The translations under genes and the position numbers were made by a program. Positions 49,624-58,836 of a stretch of DNA of 64,000 nucleotides are shown here, piece after piece. Source of the stretch: Clostridia bacterium (GTDB taxonomy: Bacteria > Bacillota > Clostridia > Christensenellales > Aristaeellaceae); NCBI GenBank assembly GCA_017469265.1, contig JAFUGS010000093.1:1-64000 (forward strand), in the 5' to 3' direction. The first letter of the stretch is position 1; every line of letters starts with the position of its first letter. The notes under the pieces are model-generated. The model had not been told where the DNA came from and did no database searches. It saw only the letters and a list, made by a program, of their open reading frames with translations.

Positions 49624-49653
49624 AAAAAAGGGAGGGAGATTGCTCTCCCTCCC
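49624..49653 (-). terminator. Intrinsic terminator of ABC importer operon 2
   Basis: Stem GGGAGGGAGA / TCTCCCTCCC with a 4-base loop, followed by TTTTTT on the minus strand. It lies 39 bases after the binding-protein stop. Confidence 0.88.
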
Positions 49654-49691
49654 CTGAAGACATGAATCCTTCTCAGAGAAAACTGATCAGA

Positions 49692-51158
49692 TTACTGAGC
49701 CTTCCAGGCATTGTACTGATTCTGGAACTCAACCAGGACATCCTGATAGCCGGCAGCATCCAGAGCGGCCTGATAATCAGCGATGTAGGCATCCACGCCA
49801 TCAGCGGGCACGCCGCCGTTCTCCAGCACGAAGCCGTACTGCTCGAACAGGCTCTGGCAGGCACTGTAAGCAGCTTCCACGGGGGTCTTGTCGAACCGGA
49901 AGCCAGCAGCTTCGGAGGTCTTGGCGCCGCCGTTGAAGTCGATGTACAGGTCAGCCTTGTTGTCGGGCTCGTTGTCCAGAGGAGTGACGATCGTCGCAGA
50001 GGCAGACTCCCACATGCTGTGGTTGTACTTGTCGCTGTGCTGGGTCACATGCTTGATGGTCTGGCCATCAGCCTGAGTGTACTCGAAGTCTTCGCCTTCG
50101 ATACCGAAGGTATACAGATCAGCCAGGGTGCTGTCGGTGTACAGCAGGCCCATGAAATCGATCGCGGCCTTCGCCTGCTCAGGAGTGCTGTTGGCGGTGA
50201 TGCAGTAGCAGGAGCCCAGAGCAGAGGTGCTGTGCGCATAACGCTCGGTGGCGGGCTGCATGACAACTTCCTGATTGTAGCGAGAGTTGGCTTCAGCATT
50301 CACGGGGATATCGGTCCACCAGGAGATGGCCCAATCCTTGGTCTGTGTGGTGGTATCGGTGGTAACCTTGGTTACATCATCTTCAGAGATGTAGCCCTTA
50401 TCCGCCCAGTCGCCCATCAGTTTGCAGAACTCAGCGTATTCAGGAGTCAGAATAGTGTCAACCACTTCATTGGAGGCGCGATCCACAGCGAAGAAGTTGG
50501 TGGTAGCGTCAGCAGTGAAGAAGTCAAACTTATCAATGTACCAGCGATAGAACATGGCGGTCTTCTGGGTCAGGAAGGGGTACTTCAGGCCATCGGCCTT
50601 CGCATCCGCCAGCATGGGCTCCAGATCAGCCAGGGTCTTCACCGCGGTGATGTCCCAGTTATGGGCATCAACCAGTTCCTTCCGGAACATGAAGTCATAG
50701 CCTTCCACGTTGTCTTTGTAGACCGGGATGAAGTAGTTCTTGCCGTTGTACTTGGTCGCTTCCCACTGACCTTCCGCCATGGAGGCATACAGGGCAGTGC
50801 CGGGCAGCAGCTCGGTGATGTCGTACACAGCATTCTTCGGAACAAGATCATTCGTGCCGATGACAGCTTCCCAGGAAGCAGTCCACAGCAGGTTGATCTC
50901 GTTGTTGGCCAGGGCCAGGTTGACCTTGTCGCCATACTCGCCGGAACCAATGTCAGTCAGATTGATCTTGACATTGATCTTGTCAGCGATGTAAGCATTG
51001 ATGGCATCTTCGACCTTTTTCACCTGAGCGGAGTCAGGGGTGGCCAGGTTGAAGGTGCAGCGGGTCAGGTTGATGGTGACAGGCTCTTCCGCGGAAGCAA
51101 AAGAAGCCAGACCAAGAACCAGGCACACAGCCAACATCAGGGAAACAAGTTTCTTCAT
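49692..51158 (-). CDS. Extracellular solute-binding protein, ABC importer 2
   Basis: A carbohydrate-binding protein of 488 residues, likely the DUF3502/LipO-like group by its C terminus (V-L-V-E-F-Q-N-Q-Y-N-A-W). The start at 51158 follows AAGGAGG. The signal peptide M-K-K-L-V-S-L-M-L-A-V-C-L-V-L-G ends at S-F-A-S-A-E; the only Cys is inside the hydrophobic core, not at a lipobox. It is rich in surface aromatics. It follows two permease genes; codon choice is lower in GC than in the chromosomal core genes. Confidence 0.92.
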   Translation of the reverse strand: MKKLVSLMLAVCLVLGLASFASAEEPVTINLTRCTFNLATPDSAQVKKVEDAINAYIADKINVKINLTDIGSGEYGDKVNLALANNEINLLWTASWEAVIGTNDLVPKNAVYDITELLPGTALYASMAEGQWEATKYNGKNYFIPVYKDNVEGYDFMFRKELVDAHNWDITAVKTLADLEPMLADAKADGLKYPFLTQKTAMFYRWYIDKFDFFTADATTNFFAVDRASNEVVDTILTPEYAEFCKLMGDWADKGYISEDDVTKVTTDTTTQTKDWAISWWTDIPVNAEANSRYNQEVVMQPATERYAHSTSALGSCYCITANSTPEQAKAAIDFMGLLYTDSTLADLYTFGIEGEDFEYTQADGQTIKHVTQHSDKYNHSMWESASATIVTPLDNEPDNKADLYIDFNGGAKTSEAAGFRFDKTPVEAAYSACQSLFEQYGFVLENGGVPADGVDAYIADYQAALDAAGYQDVLVEFQNQYNAWKAQ

Positions 51159-51240
51159 GGATGGGTTCCTCCTTGAAAAAATATTATTTCAAAGCATCTC
51201 ACGCAGGAGATGCCTGAAATCGTAGTGTGCTGTTCTGTTA

Positions 51241-52155
51241 TTATCCCTTCACAGAGCCAACCGTCAAGCCTTTGACAAAGTACTTCTGGAAGAAGGGGTA
51301 CACAATCATGATAGGACCGATAACCACAACCACGGTAGCCATTGTTGCGGAATACTGCGGTATGGTGCCACCCATTGCCGCACGCGCACTGGCAGGCACG
51401 TTGGAGTTGTTCAGCAGGAATTCAATGCTCTTCTGAATATTGATCAGCAGCAGCTGCAACGGCTTTTTATTGTCACTTGTAATATACAGCAAAGCGTTCT
51501 GCCAGTCATTCCAATATGCGGTAGCCATCATGAAACCTACAGCTGCCAGGCTGGGCTTCATCAGAGGAAGCGTAATCTGGAAGAAAGTCCTATAATCGCC
51601 GGCGCCATCAATGGTGGCAGCTTCCATTAGCTCATAAGGAATAGAGTTTGCAATATACGTCCGCAGGATAATACAGTTCATCGTTGTGACGCACAGCGGA
51701 AGAATCAGCAGAAGCAAACTATCTTTTAGTCCATAGGTACCGGTAAAAATCAAATATCCAGAAAGCTGGCCGCCGTTAAACAGCATCGGAATCAGCAGAA
51801 AAATAGACAGGAATTTACTCAGTTTAAAGTCATGGCGGCTGATGGAGTAGGCATACATGCTCATCATCATCAGGCCAAGGAATGTACCTGCAACCGTAAC
51901 AAAAATCGTCACGCCATAGGACGTTAGCAACTTGTTGCCATAGCGAAGCACAGAATCAAAGCCATAGGTGGACCACTTGCCTGGCAGGAAGGAAAAACCG
52001 TTCTGTGTAATCCAGGTTTCATCCGCGAAAGCGGAAACAAAAACCAGGATTACAGGCGCAAAGCAGAATACCGTAAAAAGCAGGATGCACAGCGCCAAGA
52101 CGATCTGCCCGGGGCCGATCTTCCGGCTGCTTGTAACACTATATTTTTTAGCCAT
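51241..52155 (-). CDS. ABC sugar permease, MalG/YtcP-type, importer 2
   Basis: A membrane permease subunit of 304 residues with six predicted helices. The EAA loop is P-Y-E-L-M-E-A-A-T-I-D-G-A-G, and the C terminus Y-F-V-K-G-L-T-V-G-S-V-K-G is standard. The ATG follows GGGAGAG. It lies 23 bases after the partner permease. This gene and its partner are visibly lower in GC and use more A/T-ending codons than neighbours such as glgP or dnaG, which may reflect acquisition. Confidence 0.93.
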   Translation of the reverse strand: MAKKYSVTSSRKIGPGQIVLALCILLFTVFCFAPVILVFVSAFADETWITQNGFSFLPGKWSTYGFDSVLRYGNKLLTSYGVTIFVTVAGTFLGLMMMSMYAYSISRHDFKLSKFLSIFLLIPMLFNGGQLSGYLIFTGTYGLKDSLLLLILPLCVTTMNCIILRTYIANSIPYELMEAATIDGAGDYRTFFQITLPLMKPSLAAVGFMMATAYWNDWQNALLYITSDNKKPLQLLLINIQKSIEFLLNNSNVPASARAAMGGTIPQYSATMATVVVVIGPIMIVYPFFQKYFVKGLTVGSVKG

Positions 52156-52178
52156 CTTCTCTCTCTCCCTTCCTCAGA

Positions 52179-53084
52179 TCAGAACAGCGCGCCATCGGGC
52201 TCGATGCGGCGAACCAGCCAGTTGGCAAACAGCATAAGAAGCAGGCCAACCACGGATTGGAAGAAGGAAGTAGCGGCTGTAAAGCCGAAATTGCTATTCC
52301 GGAAAATTTGGTTAAGCACATAGGAGTCAATAACCTGCGTGGTGGGATAAAGAATACCACTGTTCCTGGTAACCTGATAGAACAGACCAGTATCGGAGCG
52401 CATGATGTTGCCAACCGAAAGCAACAGCATAACAGTAATCATCGGAATCAGGGATGGAATCGTAATATGAACAATCTGCTGCCATTTATTCGCACCATCG
52501 ATATCCGCCGCCTCATATAGGGAGGTATCAATACCGCTCAAAACAGACATATAAAGCACTGAACCATAGCCTGTATCCTTCCAAATCTTTACAATCAGCA
52601 GTATCCATGGCCAATATCCGGCCTTAGAGTAAAAACGGATGCTTGTTCCAAGTGCATGGTTGATCAGGCCTGTGTCGGATGCGATGAATGCATAGACGAT
52701 GAATTGCACAGCCGCGTAGGAGATGAATACGGGGATGATCATCAGAGTCTGGGTCGTCTTGGCGAAGCGTTTCAGCGCCAACTGGTCAATTGCGATAGCC
52801 AGTGCTACATTCAGCAACGTTCCGACCGCTGTAAACAGCAGATAGTACAGAACAGTGTTCTTCGTCATATTGATGAATGTATCTTTTGATTGGATAAGGA
52901 ATTTGAAATTATCCAGGCCCACCCATGGACTTGCAAAAATGCCCTTTGAATAGTCAAAGGACTTGAACGCAAGCACCAGGCCTGCCATAGGAACATACAT
53001 AATAAAGAAAAGAACCAGAAATGCTGGTAACGCCAGCACCACATGTGCGCGATGCTTCCATGTATTCTGAAGAAACTCTTTCAA
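52179..53084 (-). CDS. ABC sugar permease, LplB-type, importer 2
   Basis: A permease subunit of about 301 residues. The start is taken as the TTG at 53084, 8 bases after GGGAGGGG; a longer frame to 53135 has no suitable site. Six membrane segments begin V-V-L-A-L-P-A-F-L-V-L-F-F. The EAA motif is S-L-Y-E-A-A-D-I-D-G-A-N. It ends L-V-R-R-I-E-P-D-G-A-L-F. It is first of the importer 2 operon, driven by the promoter at 53176-53204. Confidence 0.92.
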   Translation of the reverse strand: MKEFLQNTWKHRAHVVLALPAFLVLFFIMYVPMAGLVLAFKSFDYSKGIFASPWVGLDNFKFLIQSKDTFINMTKNTVLYYLLFTAVGTLLNVALAIAIDQLALKRFAKTTQTLMIIPVFISYAAVQFIVYAFIASDTGLINHALGTSIRFYSKAGYWPWILLIVKIWKDTGYGSVLYMSVLSGIDTSLYEAADIDGANKWQQIVHITIPSLIPMITVMLLLSVGNIMRSDTGLFYQVTRNSGILYPTTQVIDSYVLNQIFRNSNFGFTAATSFFQSVVGLLLMLFANWLVRRIEPDGALF

Positions 53085-53175
53085 CAGATCATCCCCTCCC
53101 GACTTTTTCTCTTTCGAAGGAAAACAGGAGCACAAGAAAAAGGCCCTCCCATTTCTCCTCTTCTAAACAGATGAC

Positions 53176-53204
53176 AGTATATCGCAACTCTTAAGAAAAG
53201 GCAA
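53176..53204 (-). promoter_or_regulatory. Promoter of ABC importer operon 2
   Basis: On the minus strand TTGCCT, 17 bases, TATACT, about 90 bases upstream of the TTG start at 53084. Confidence 0.65.
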
Positions 53205-53225
53205 GAAAAAAGAATAAAAAAATGA

Positions 53226-53250
53226 GGAGAAAAAACGAGGTTTTTTCTCC
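53226..53250 (-). terminator. Hairpin upstream of importer 2, terminator-like
   Basis: Perfect arms GGAGAAAAAA / TTTTTTCTCC around a 5-base loop. The region 53251-53449 between it and the next terminator is AT- and T-rich and contains no gene I can support. Confidence 0.55.
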
Positions 53251-53449
53251 CATGCAGATTCGCATTTTTTGCGCTCAGGGCTGCAGCGGAACGACGGGCC
53301 AGGGGTACTCCACGGTGAGGATATCGTCCACGATCGTATGTTGGCAAAGGCATCGCTGTAAAAACAAAGGAAAAACACAAACAAAAGTGAAAGGGCCGAC
53401 TGAGATCTCCTCTTTTCCATAAAGCATGAGCGCATCATCCTTTCAGTAG

Positions 53450-53477
53450 AAAATCGGGAGCTCCGCAGGAGCTCCCG
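53450..53477 (-). terminator. Intrinsic terminator of ABC importer operon 3
   Basis: Stem CGGGAGCTCC / GGAGCTCCCG with loop GCA, followed by ATTTTC on the minus strand, 18 bases after the permease stop. Confidence 0.75.
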
Positions 53478-53494
53478 TCAGATAGCTGAACAGC

Positions 53495-54379
53495 TTATCC
53501 TTTTACCGCACCAGCGATAAAACTGTCCTGAATGCGCTTGCTCAGGAAGATATACACGATGATCGTCGGCAGCGTTGCGATACTCAGCGCCGCGCCGATG
53601 GGGCCCCAGCGTGTCGTATACTGGCCGAACAGCTGCTGCACCCCGACGGGCAGCGTCCTGTACTTGCCGGCGCTGACAAAAATCGTCGCGAAGAGCAGTT
53701 CATTCCAGCATTGCAGGAACGTATAGATTCCAACCGTCGCCACCGCGGGCATCATCAGCGGGAATATCACCCGGCAGAAGATCCCCCATACGCCGCAGCC
53801 ATCCAGGAAGGCCGCTTCATCCAGATCATACGGGATATCGCCCATGAACCCGATGCTGATCAGGATTCCCATGGACAGCGCGAAGGCCGCATAAGGGAAA
53901 ATCAGAGCTGCATAGGTGTTCAGGAGTTTCATCCGGGAAAGAATCACGTATACCGGTACGATGGCCGCGTGAATCGGAATCGTCAGGCCGAGCATGAAGA
54001 ACTTGTTCATCATCTTTCGGCCTTTCCAGACAAGCCTCGTCAGCGCATAGGTCGCCATAAAGGATGCGACCAGCGTGATCAGGATGACCAGCACAGCCAC
54101 CACCAGGCTGTTGAGGAAATACTGGCCCATGTTCCCGGTGTTCATGGCTTCTGAATAGTTGGACCATTCCCATTGCTTCGGCAGCCCCACGCGGTTCGGC
54201 TCTACACGTACGCGTTCCCCAGTGACTTCATCCACGTAGGAATGACCAAGAATCTCGTCGTTGGTCTTCAGTGAGAAGGTCAGCATCCAGTACAGCGGGA
54301 AAAGATTGATCACAACCAGAATGATCAGCAGCAGGTGAACAATGACATTGGAAAACTTGAATTTTCTTACTTCGTTCAT
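53495..54379 (-). CDS. ABC sugar permease, MalG-type, importer 3
   Basis: A 294-residue membrane permease subunit. The start is the ATG at 54379, whose ATGA overlaps the stop of the preceding permease. The EAA loop is P-Y-D-L-D-E-A-A-F-L-D-G-C-G near the middle, and the C terminus is S-F-I-A-G-A-V-K-G. A periplasm-side loop after the first helix (H-S-Y-V-D-E-V-T-G-E-R-V) is longer than usual. It is last in the order binding protein, MalF-type, MalG-type. Confidence 0.93.
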   Translation of the reverse strand: MNEVRKFKFSNVIVHLLLIILVVINLFPLYWMLTFSLKTNDEILGHSYVDEVTGERVRVEPNRVGLPKQWEWSNYSEAMNTGNMGQYFLNSLVVAVLVILITLVASFMATYALTRLVWKGRKMMNKFFMLGLTIPIHAAIVPVYVILSRMKLLNTYAALIFPYAAFALSMGILISIGFMGDIPYDLDEAAFLDGCGVWGIFCRVIFPLMMPAVATVGIYTFLQCWNELLFATIFVSAGKYRTLPVGVQQLFGQYTTRWGPIGAALSIATLPTIIVYIFLSKRIQDSFIAGAVKG

Positions 54380-55353
54380 GCCACTTTCTCCCCCCTGTCC
54401 CTGAAAGCCAGGCTGATCAGCAGCGCGAAAATAAAGCACAGAATAATCAGCACCACAGCGATAGCGCTCCCCAGGCCGTAACTGTTATGCAGGAAAAGCA
54501 GCTTGTACATCAGCGTACTGGGCAGTTCCGCCTTGGTCGTATCCTTCATCAGCGCGTATACCAGATCGAAGGATTTCAGCGATCCCGTAACCGCGAAGAT
54601 GACACTGACCCTCAGAATTGGCTTGATATACGGAATGATAATGTGGCGGTTCACCTGTCCCTCCGTGCAGCCGTCCAGCTGAGCGGCTTCCATCAGCTCC
54701 ATCGGGACGCCCTTGATGCCCGCATACATCAGCAGCATATGATATCCGATATACTGCCATAGGATGGGAACAAAAGCCGCGATCAGCGCCGTTTCCCGGA
54801 ATCCGGTCCACTGACCGGTAAACGGAAGCTTGGAAGACTTGATCCCGCTGGAAATCGCGGGGAACAGCCACTTGTCAATTCCAAGCGATCGCAGCAGCGC
54901 GTTCAGCAGACCGCCTTCTCCCGGATCATAGATATTCATCCACAGACGGCCGATAATGACCGTGGAAATCAGCACAGGCATAAAAAAGATGGACAGATAG
55001 GCCCGCTCTCCCCTGATCCCCTTGCTCAGCTTGAGCGCGATGATCAGGGCAATCGGCAGCTGGATGAACACGGAAAGCGCGGCCAGCGCCAGCGCATTTC
55101 CCAAAGCGTTCCCCATGTATTTGTCGTTGACAAACAGCTTCCCGGTATTCGGGTTTGTCAGCATGCTGCTGAACAGGGTTTTGTAGTTATCCAGGCCCAC
55201 AAATTTCATATCCGCGCCGGAGATGGAATTAAAATCGCAGAAGCTGTAGATGAGGGACATGATGATCGGAGCGATCAGGATGCCGATGAACAGGATCAGC
55301 GCCGGCAGCAGGAAAAGAAAAATGTTCAGCCGATAGCCGAAAGTTCTTTTCAT
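54376..55353 (-). CDS. ABC sugar permease, MalF/UgpA-type, importer 3
   Basis: A 325-residue permease subunit with six predicted helices, beginning L-F-L-L-P-A-L-I-L-F-I. The EAA loop is P-M-E-L-M-E-A-A-Q-L-D-G-C. The ATG follows AAAGGA. It is separated from its binding-protein gene by a hairpin (55373-55422) that could keep permease expression below that of the binding protein, and is coupled to the downstream permease by a 4-base overlap. Confidence 0.93.
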   Translation of the reverse strand: MKRTFGYRLNIFLFLLPALILFIGILIAPIIMSLIYSFCDFNSISGADMKFVGLDNYKTLFSSMLTNPNTGKLFVNDKYMGNALGNALALAALSVFIQLPIALIIALKLSKGIRGERAYLSIFFMPVLISTVIIGRLWMNIYDPGEGGLLNALLRSLGIDKWLFPAISSGIKSSKLPFTGQWTGFRETALIAAFVPILWQYIGYHMLLMYAGIKGVPMELMEAAQLDGCTEGQVNRHIIIPYIKPILRVSVIFAVTGSLKSFDLVYALMKDTTKAELPSTLMYKLLFLHNSYGLGSAIAVVLIILCFIFALLISLAFRDRGEKVA

Positions 55354-55372
55354 CTTTCTGAATCCTTTTCAA

Positions 55373-55422
55373 TAAAAGAGGGAGGCGGCCCTCTCAGGAA
55401 TGATCCTGACAGAGCCGTCTCC
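55373..55422 (-). terminator. Intra-operon terminator/attenuator after the importer 3 binding-protein gene
   Basis: On the minus strand a long interrupted stem (GGAG, CGGC, CT, TCAGGA against TCCTGA, AG, GCCG, CTCC) followed by CTCTTTTATT, located between two genes of one operon. Confidence 0.7.
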
Positions 55423-55451
55423 GTATGGATTGTTTCAGATCAGGACTGATC

Positions 55452-56696
55452 TTACTGCAGCTGGCTGGACAGGCCTTCAATGAAGCCGGCGCCGTCGATT
55501 TCGCAGCCATAAACCTTGGAAACATAGTCCAGATAGATGTTCGCGGGATCAGCGCTCATGGCGGTGTCGCCGAACAGCACCATGCCGTCCGCGGCAGCGA
55601 CCATCGCGGCGACCTCAGACACCAAAGGCTTCACGTCAGCGGTGTCATAGTAGGGCGTCCAGGCAGGCAGTCCGGAACCGGCCAGATAGCCATAGTGGCA
55701 GATTTCCTTGCCCAGTTCGAAAGCGACCTTGGCAGCCAGCTCAGTGTCTTTGGCAGTGGCAGCGACAGCCAGGGAGTCAGACGGTCCGCCGATAACCTGC
55801 GCGTAGGTAGCCTTTTCGGCATCCAGCACGGGGAACATCGCCACTTTGAAGTTGCCTTCCGCGTCATTGATTTCGCCGCAGTTCCAGGAACCGTTCTGAT
55901 AGAAAGCGGTCTTGCCGGCGATGAAGTTGGCCTTCACCTGGTCATTGCCCAGCGCCAGGCCGTCGGGATCGAAGTAACCTTTGATGATCATTTCCTGGAA
56001 GGTGTCAACCGCCTTGGCGATCGCTTCGTCGTTCCAGGTGCCTTCGCCGGCGAAGATCTTGTTCAGAGATTCATAGCCGATGGTCTTCAGGATCATGGGC
56101 TCCAGATACTCGGTCACGCACCAGGTTTCAGAACCAGCGCAGCCGAAGGGGATGATGCCGGCGGCCACCAGGTCGTCGCAGCACTTGATCAGGTCATCAT
56201 AGGTCTCCGGGATCTTGTCCCAGCCGGCCTGCGCCAGCAGATCCATGTTCGCGAACAGCGCCACAATGTTCATGGTCAGCGGCACCGCATAATGATCCTT
56301 GTTTTCGCCGTAGGAAGCGTTCTGCATCATCACTTCGGGCAGCTCATCCTTGTAGGCCTGATAAGCATCGTTCAGGCAGAACACATTGCCCTGCGCAGCG
56401 AAGTCGCCGCAGAAAGCGCCGGCCCAGGTGAAGAAGATGTCCGGCAGCGTGCTCGGATCAGCCATGGCAGCCTTGATCTTGGTCTTGTAGGACTGATTCT
56501 CAAAAGCTTCCCACTCGATCTTCACGCCGAGGCTTTCCTCGACAGAAGCAATTGCCTTCTCATAGGCAGGACGGTTCGCATCGCTCTCCGTAGCGATACA
56601 CCACAGGGTCAGCGTGGGCTTCTCGGCTTCCGCGAAGGCAGAGGCCATGCCCAGCAGCATCATGGCTGCGAGCAGCAGAGCAACAAACTTCTTCAT
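55452..56696 (-). CDS. Extracellular solute-binding protein, ABC importer 3
   Basis: A sugar-binding protein of the MalE/UgpB fold, 414 residues. The start is the ATG at 56696 after AAGGAGG. The signal peptide M-K-K-F-V-A-L-L-L-A-A-M-M-L-L-G ends at A-S-A-F-A-E with no lipobox. The mature start P-T-L-T-L-W-C-I-A-T-E-S-D is typical of sugar-binding lobes, and F-Y-Q-N-G-S-W-N lies in the ligand cleft region. It is first of its operon, under the promoter at 56841-56869. Confidence 0.93.
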   Translation of the reverse strand: MKKFVALLLAAMMLLGMASAFAEAEKPTLTLWCIATESDANRPAYEKAIASVEESLGVKIEWEAFENQSYKTKIKAAMADPSTLPDIFFTWAGAFCGDFAAQGNVFCLNDAYQAYKDELPEVMMQNASYGENKDHYAVPLTMNIVALFANMDLLAQAGWDKIPETYDDLIKCCDDLVAAGIIPFGCAGSETWCVTEYLEPMILKTIGYESLNKIFAGEGTWNDEAIAKAVDTFQEMIIKGYFDPDGLALGNDQVKANFIAGKTAFYQNGSWNCGEINDAEGNFKVAMFPVLDAEKATYAQVIGGPSDSLAVAATAKDTELAAKVAFELGKEICHYGYLAGSGLPAWTPYYDTADVKPLVSEVAAMVAAADGMVLFGDTAMSADPANIYLDYVSKVYGCEIDGAGFIEGLSSQLQ

Positions 56697-56840
56697 AACA
56701 GTTTCCTCCTTTTTTGCGGTTTTACCGCATATTTCCAACAGCATCAAAGCTGCAGGGTACAAGAAACAATCCTGAACGGACAAGCTTTTTCAAGTCATGA
56801 AGCCCAATCAGGTCAACCTGGAATTTCTGTAACTGATTAA

Positions 56841-56869
56841 ATTATAGCGAAAGAACGCTGAAAATTCAA
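56841..56869 (-). promoter_or_regulatory. Promoter of ABC importer operon 3
   Basis: On the minus strand TTGAAT, 17 bases, TATAAT. Just upstream (about 56870-56895) is an imperfect inverted repeat GCGAAACA / TGTTTTGC that could be an operator. The leader 56697-56834 has nothing else recognisable. Confidence 0.75.
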
Positions 56870-56975
56870 CGCAAAACATGCGCTGTTTCGCTTAGATTTT
56901 GCTTTCTCATTCTTTGTTGTGATAATCTCCTTCCATGCCTCGCCATAATGTGTACCCTGTACGGCACCGCGCGGT

Positions 56976-57005
56976 CAAAAAGCGGACAGGAAATCCTGCC
57001 CGCTT
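56976..57005 (-). terminator. Intrinsic terminator of ABC importer operon 4
   Basis: On the minus strand a stem AAGCGGGCAGGA / TCCTGTCCGCTT (one mismatch) followed by TTTTTG, 17 bases after the permease stop. Confidence 0.8.
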
Positions 57006-57021
57006 TAGGAACAAAACGTGT

Positions 57022-57918
57022 TTACTTGATGGAACCTTCCACCATGCCTTTGATAATGTAGCGCTGCGCGAAGATGAAAAGGATGATGATGGGCAGCATG
57101 GCCAGCAGCGTGCTGGTCAGCAGCAGATCCCACTGCTTGATATAGGACCCGGCAAACATGCTGACCGCCAGGGGCAGCGTCTGAACCTGCCCGTTGGATC
57201 CCAGCACCAGCAGCGGCAGCAGATAGTCGTTCCAGATCCAGATGCCATTGAGGATCAGGACCGTCACCGCGGTGGGCTGCAGCAGGGGCAGCACAATCCG
57301 GAAAAAGATACCCGCCCTGGAGCATCCGTCGATATCCGCCGCTTCCTCCAGCTCCAGGGGAACCGTTTTGATGAAGCCGTGAAAGATGAAAACGCTCAGG
57401 GCCATGCCGAAGCCGAGATAGCAGAGCACGATGCCCGGATAGGTGCCGCTCAGGGTAATGCCGAAGAAATTCCCCAGCATCCGCAGCCACTGCACCAGGG
57501 GCAGCATGACCACCTGGAAGGGAATCACCATGGAAGCCACCAGGACCATAAAGATCATCGTGGACCACCAGGTTTTGTTCCGGACCAGCACCCAGGCGCA
57601 CATGGCGGAGGCGATGACGATCACCAGCAGGGAGAAAAAGGTGATCACCGTGCTGTCCCGGAACGCGCTCCAGTAGGAAAAGTTCGGATTGTTCAGCGTG
57701 TTGGTGATATTGGTCCCCATCTGTCCCCAGTTTGTGGGCAGGGATACGGGGGAGAAGGAGATTTCCACCGCCGTTTTGGCCGAGTTGATCACCACCAGGA
57801 TGAACGGCGCCATGAACAGCAGAAACAGCAGAAAAGCCAGGATGACCTTGATCCATTTTCCCGCGACGTGGCGGATATGCGATCCCTGGGTCCGGCTCTG
57901 AACGCCAGCAGCCTGCAT
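57022..57918 (-). CDS. ABC sugar permease, MalG-type, importer 4
   Basis: A 298-residue permease subunit. The start is the ATG at 57918, sharing one base with the TAA of the preceding gene (TAATG coupling). The N terminus is longer and basic (Q-S-R-T-Q-G-S-H-I-R-H), then six helices. The EAA loop is V-P-L-E-L-E-E-A-A-D-I-D-G-C, and the C terminus is I-I-K-G-M-V-E-G-S-I-K. It is last gene of importer 4. Confidence 0.94.
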   Translation of the reverse strand: MQAAGVQSRTQGSHIRHVAGKWIKVILAFLLFLLFMAPFILVVINSAKTAVEISFSPVSLPTNWGQMGTNITNTLNNPNFSYWSAFRDSTVITFFSLLVIVIASAMCAWVLVRNKTWWSTMIFMVLVASMVIPFQVVMLPLVQWLRMLGNFFGITLSGTYPGIVLCYLGFGMALSVFIFHGFIKTVPLELEEAADIDGCSRAGIFFRIVLPLLQPTAVTVLILNGIWIWNDYLLPLLVLGSNGQVQTLPLAVSMFAGSYIKQWDLLLTSTLLAMLPIIILFIFAQRYIIKGMVEGSIK

Positions 57919-58811
57919 TACATCTCCACCTCCCTCTTCTTGTTGATGGAAACCTGAACCAGGGAGATCACGACCAGCATAATGAAGAACATGATCGCCT
58001 TGGCCTGCCCCTGGCCCCACAGGTTTTTGGTGATGGCGGTGTTGTAGATGTTCAGCGCCAGCATCTCGCTGGTCTTGACCGCCTTGAGCATATACATGCC
58101 CGCGGGACCGCCCTGAGTCAGGGAAGTATTCAGGTCGAACATTTTAAAGGAATTCGTCAGGGTCAGGAAAATCGTGATCGTGAAGGAATTGGCCATCATG
58201 GGGATCAGGATTTTCCAGAGCCGCGTCCAGAAATTCGCGCCGTCGACGGAGGCGGCTTCCATCAGATTCTGGGGAATACCCTGAATCGCCGCGACATAGA
58301 TCATCATAATATACCCGGCGTACTGCCAGATATTCACGAAGCTCATGGCCCAGATCACGGTATCCTTGTTGCCGATCAGGGACTTTTCCAGAAACGCGAT
58401 GCCCAGATTCTTCCCCAGGTCCGTCAGTACATTGTTGAAAATGAACTGCCAGATATATCCCAGCACGATGCCGCCGATCAGGTTCGGCACAAAGAAGCCG
58501 GCGCGCAGTACGTTCTTTCCGGTAATATTGCTGGTCACCAGCAGGGAAAGGAAGAACGCCACCACATTCACCAGCACCACGTTGATCACCGTATATTCCA
58601 CCGTAATGAGGAAGGAATACAGAAACGCTGGCTCACTGAACATCGCCTTGTAATTATCAAACCCTACAAAGGTCAGCACGGAGCGAACGCCGTTGAAATC
58701 GGTCATGGAATAGTAGATTCCGAGGAAAAAGGGCACGATCATGACCAGGCTGAAAGACAGTACCGCCGGCGCCAGAAACAGGGCGTTTACGAGCCTGTGT
58801 CTTCTTCCCAT
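57918..58811 (-). CDS. ABC sugar permease, MalF/UgpA-type, importer 4
   Basis: A 297-residue permease subunit starting M-G-R-R-H-R-L-V-N-A-L-F-L-A-P-A-V after GGGAGG. The EAA loop is P-Q-N-L-M-E-A-A-S-V-D-G-A-N. It has six helices and a basic C terminus (N-K-K-R-E-V-E-M). It follows the binding-protein gene by 81 bases, with a terminator-like hairpin between, and is coupled to the next permease. Confidence 0.94.
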   Translation of the reverse strand: MGRRHRLVNALFLAPAVLSFSLVMIVPFFLGIYYSMTDFNGVRSVLTFVGFDNYKAMFSEPAFLYSFLITVEYTVINVVLVNVVAFFLSLLVTSNITGKNVLRAGFFVPNLIGGIVLGYIWQFIFNNVLTDLGKNLGIAFLEKSLIGNKDTVIWAMSFVNIWQYAGYIMMIYVAAIQGIPQNLMEAASVDGANFWTRLWKILIPMMANSFTITIFLTLTNSFKMFDLNTSLTQGGPAGMYMLKAVKTSEMLALNIYNTAITKNLWGQGQAKAIMFFIMLVVISLVQVSINKKREVEM

Positions 58812-58836
58812 CTTCGATAGCCTCCCTCAACAAAGT

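Noticed and set aside
53163-53438. Minus-strand frame of 91 codons with a signal-like hydrophobic start, and in another frame a tail reading E-Y-P-W-P-V-V-P-L-Q-P before a hairpin
   Set aside because: The first runs through the hairpin and the importer 2 promoter and has no usable ribosome site. The second could be the relic end of a lost glycosidase gene, but only about 28 codons look coding and T-rich DNA precedes them.
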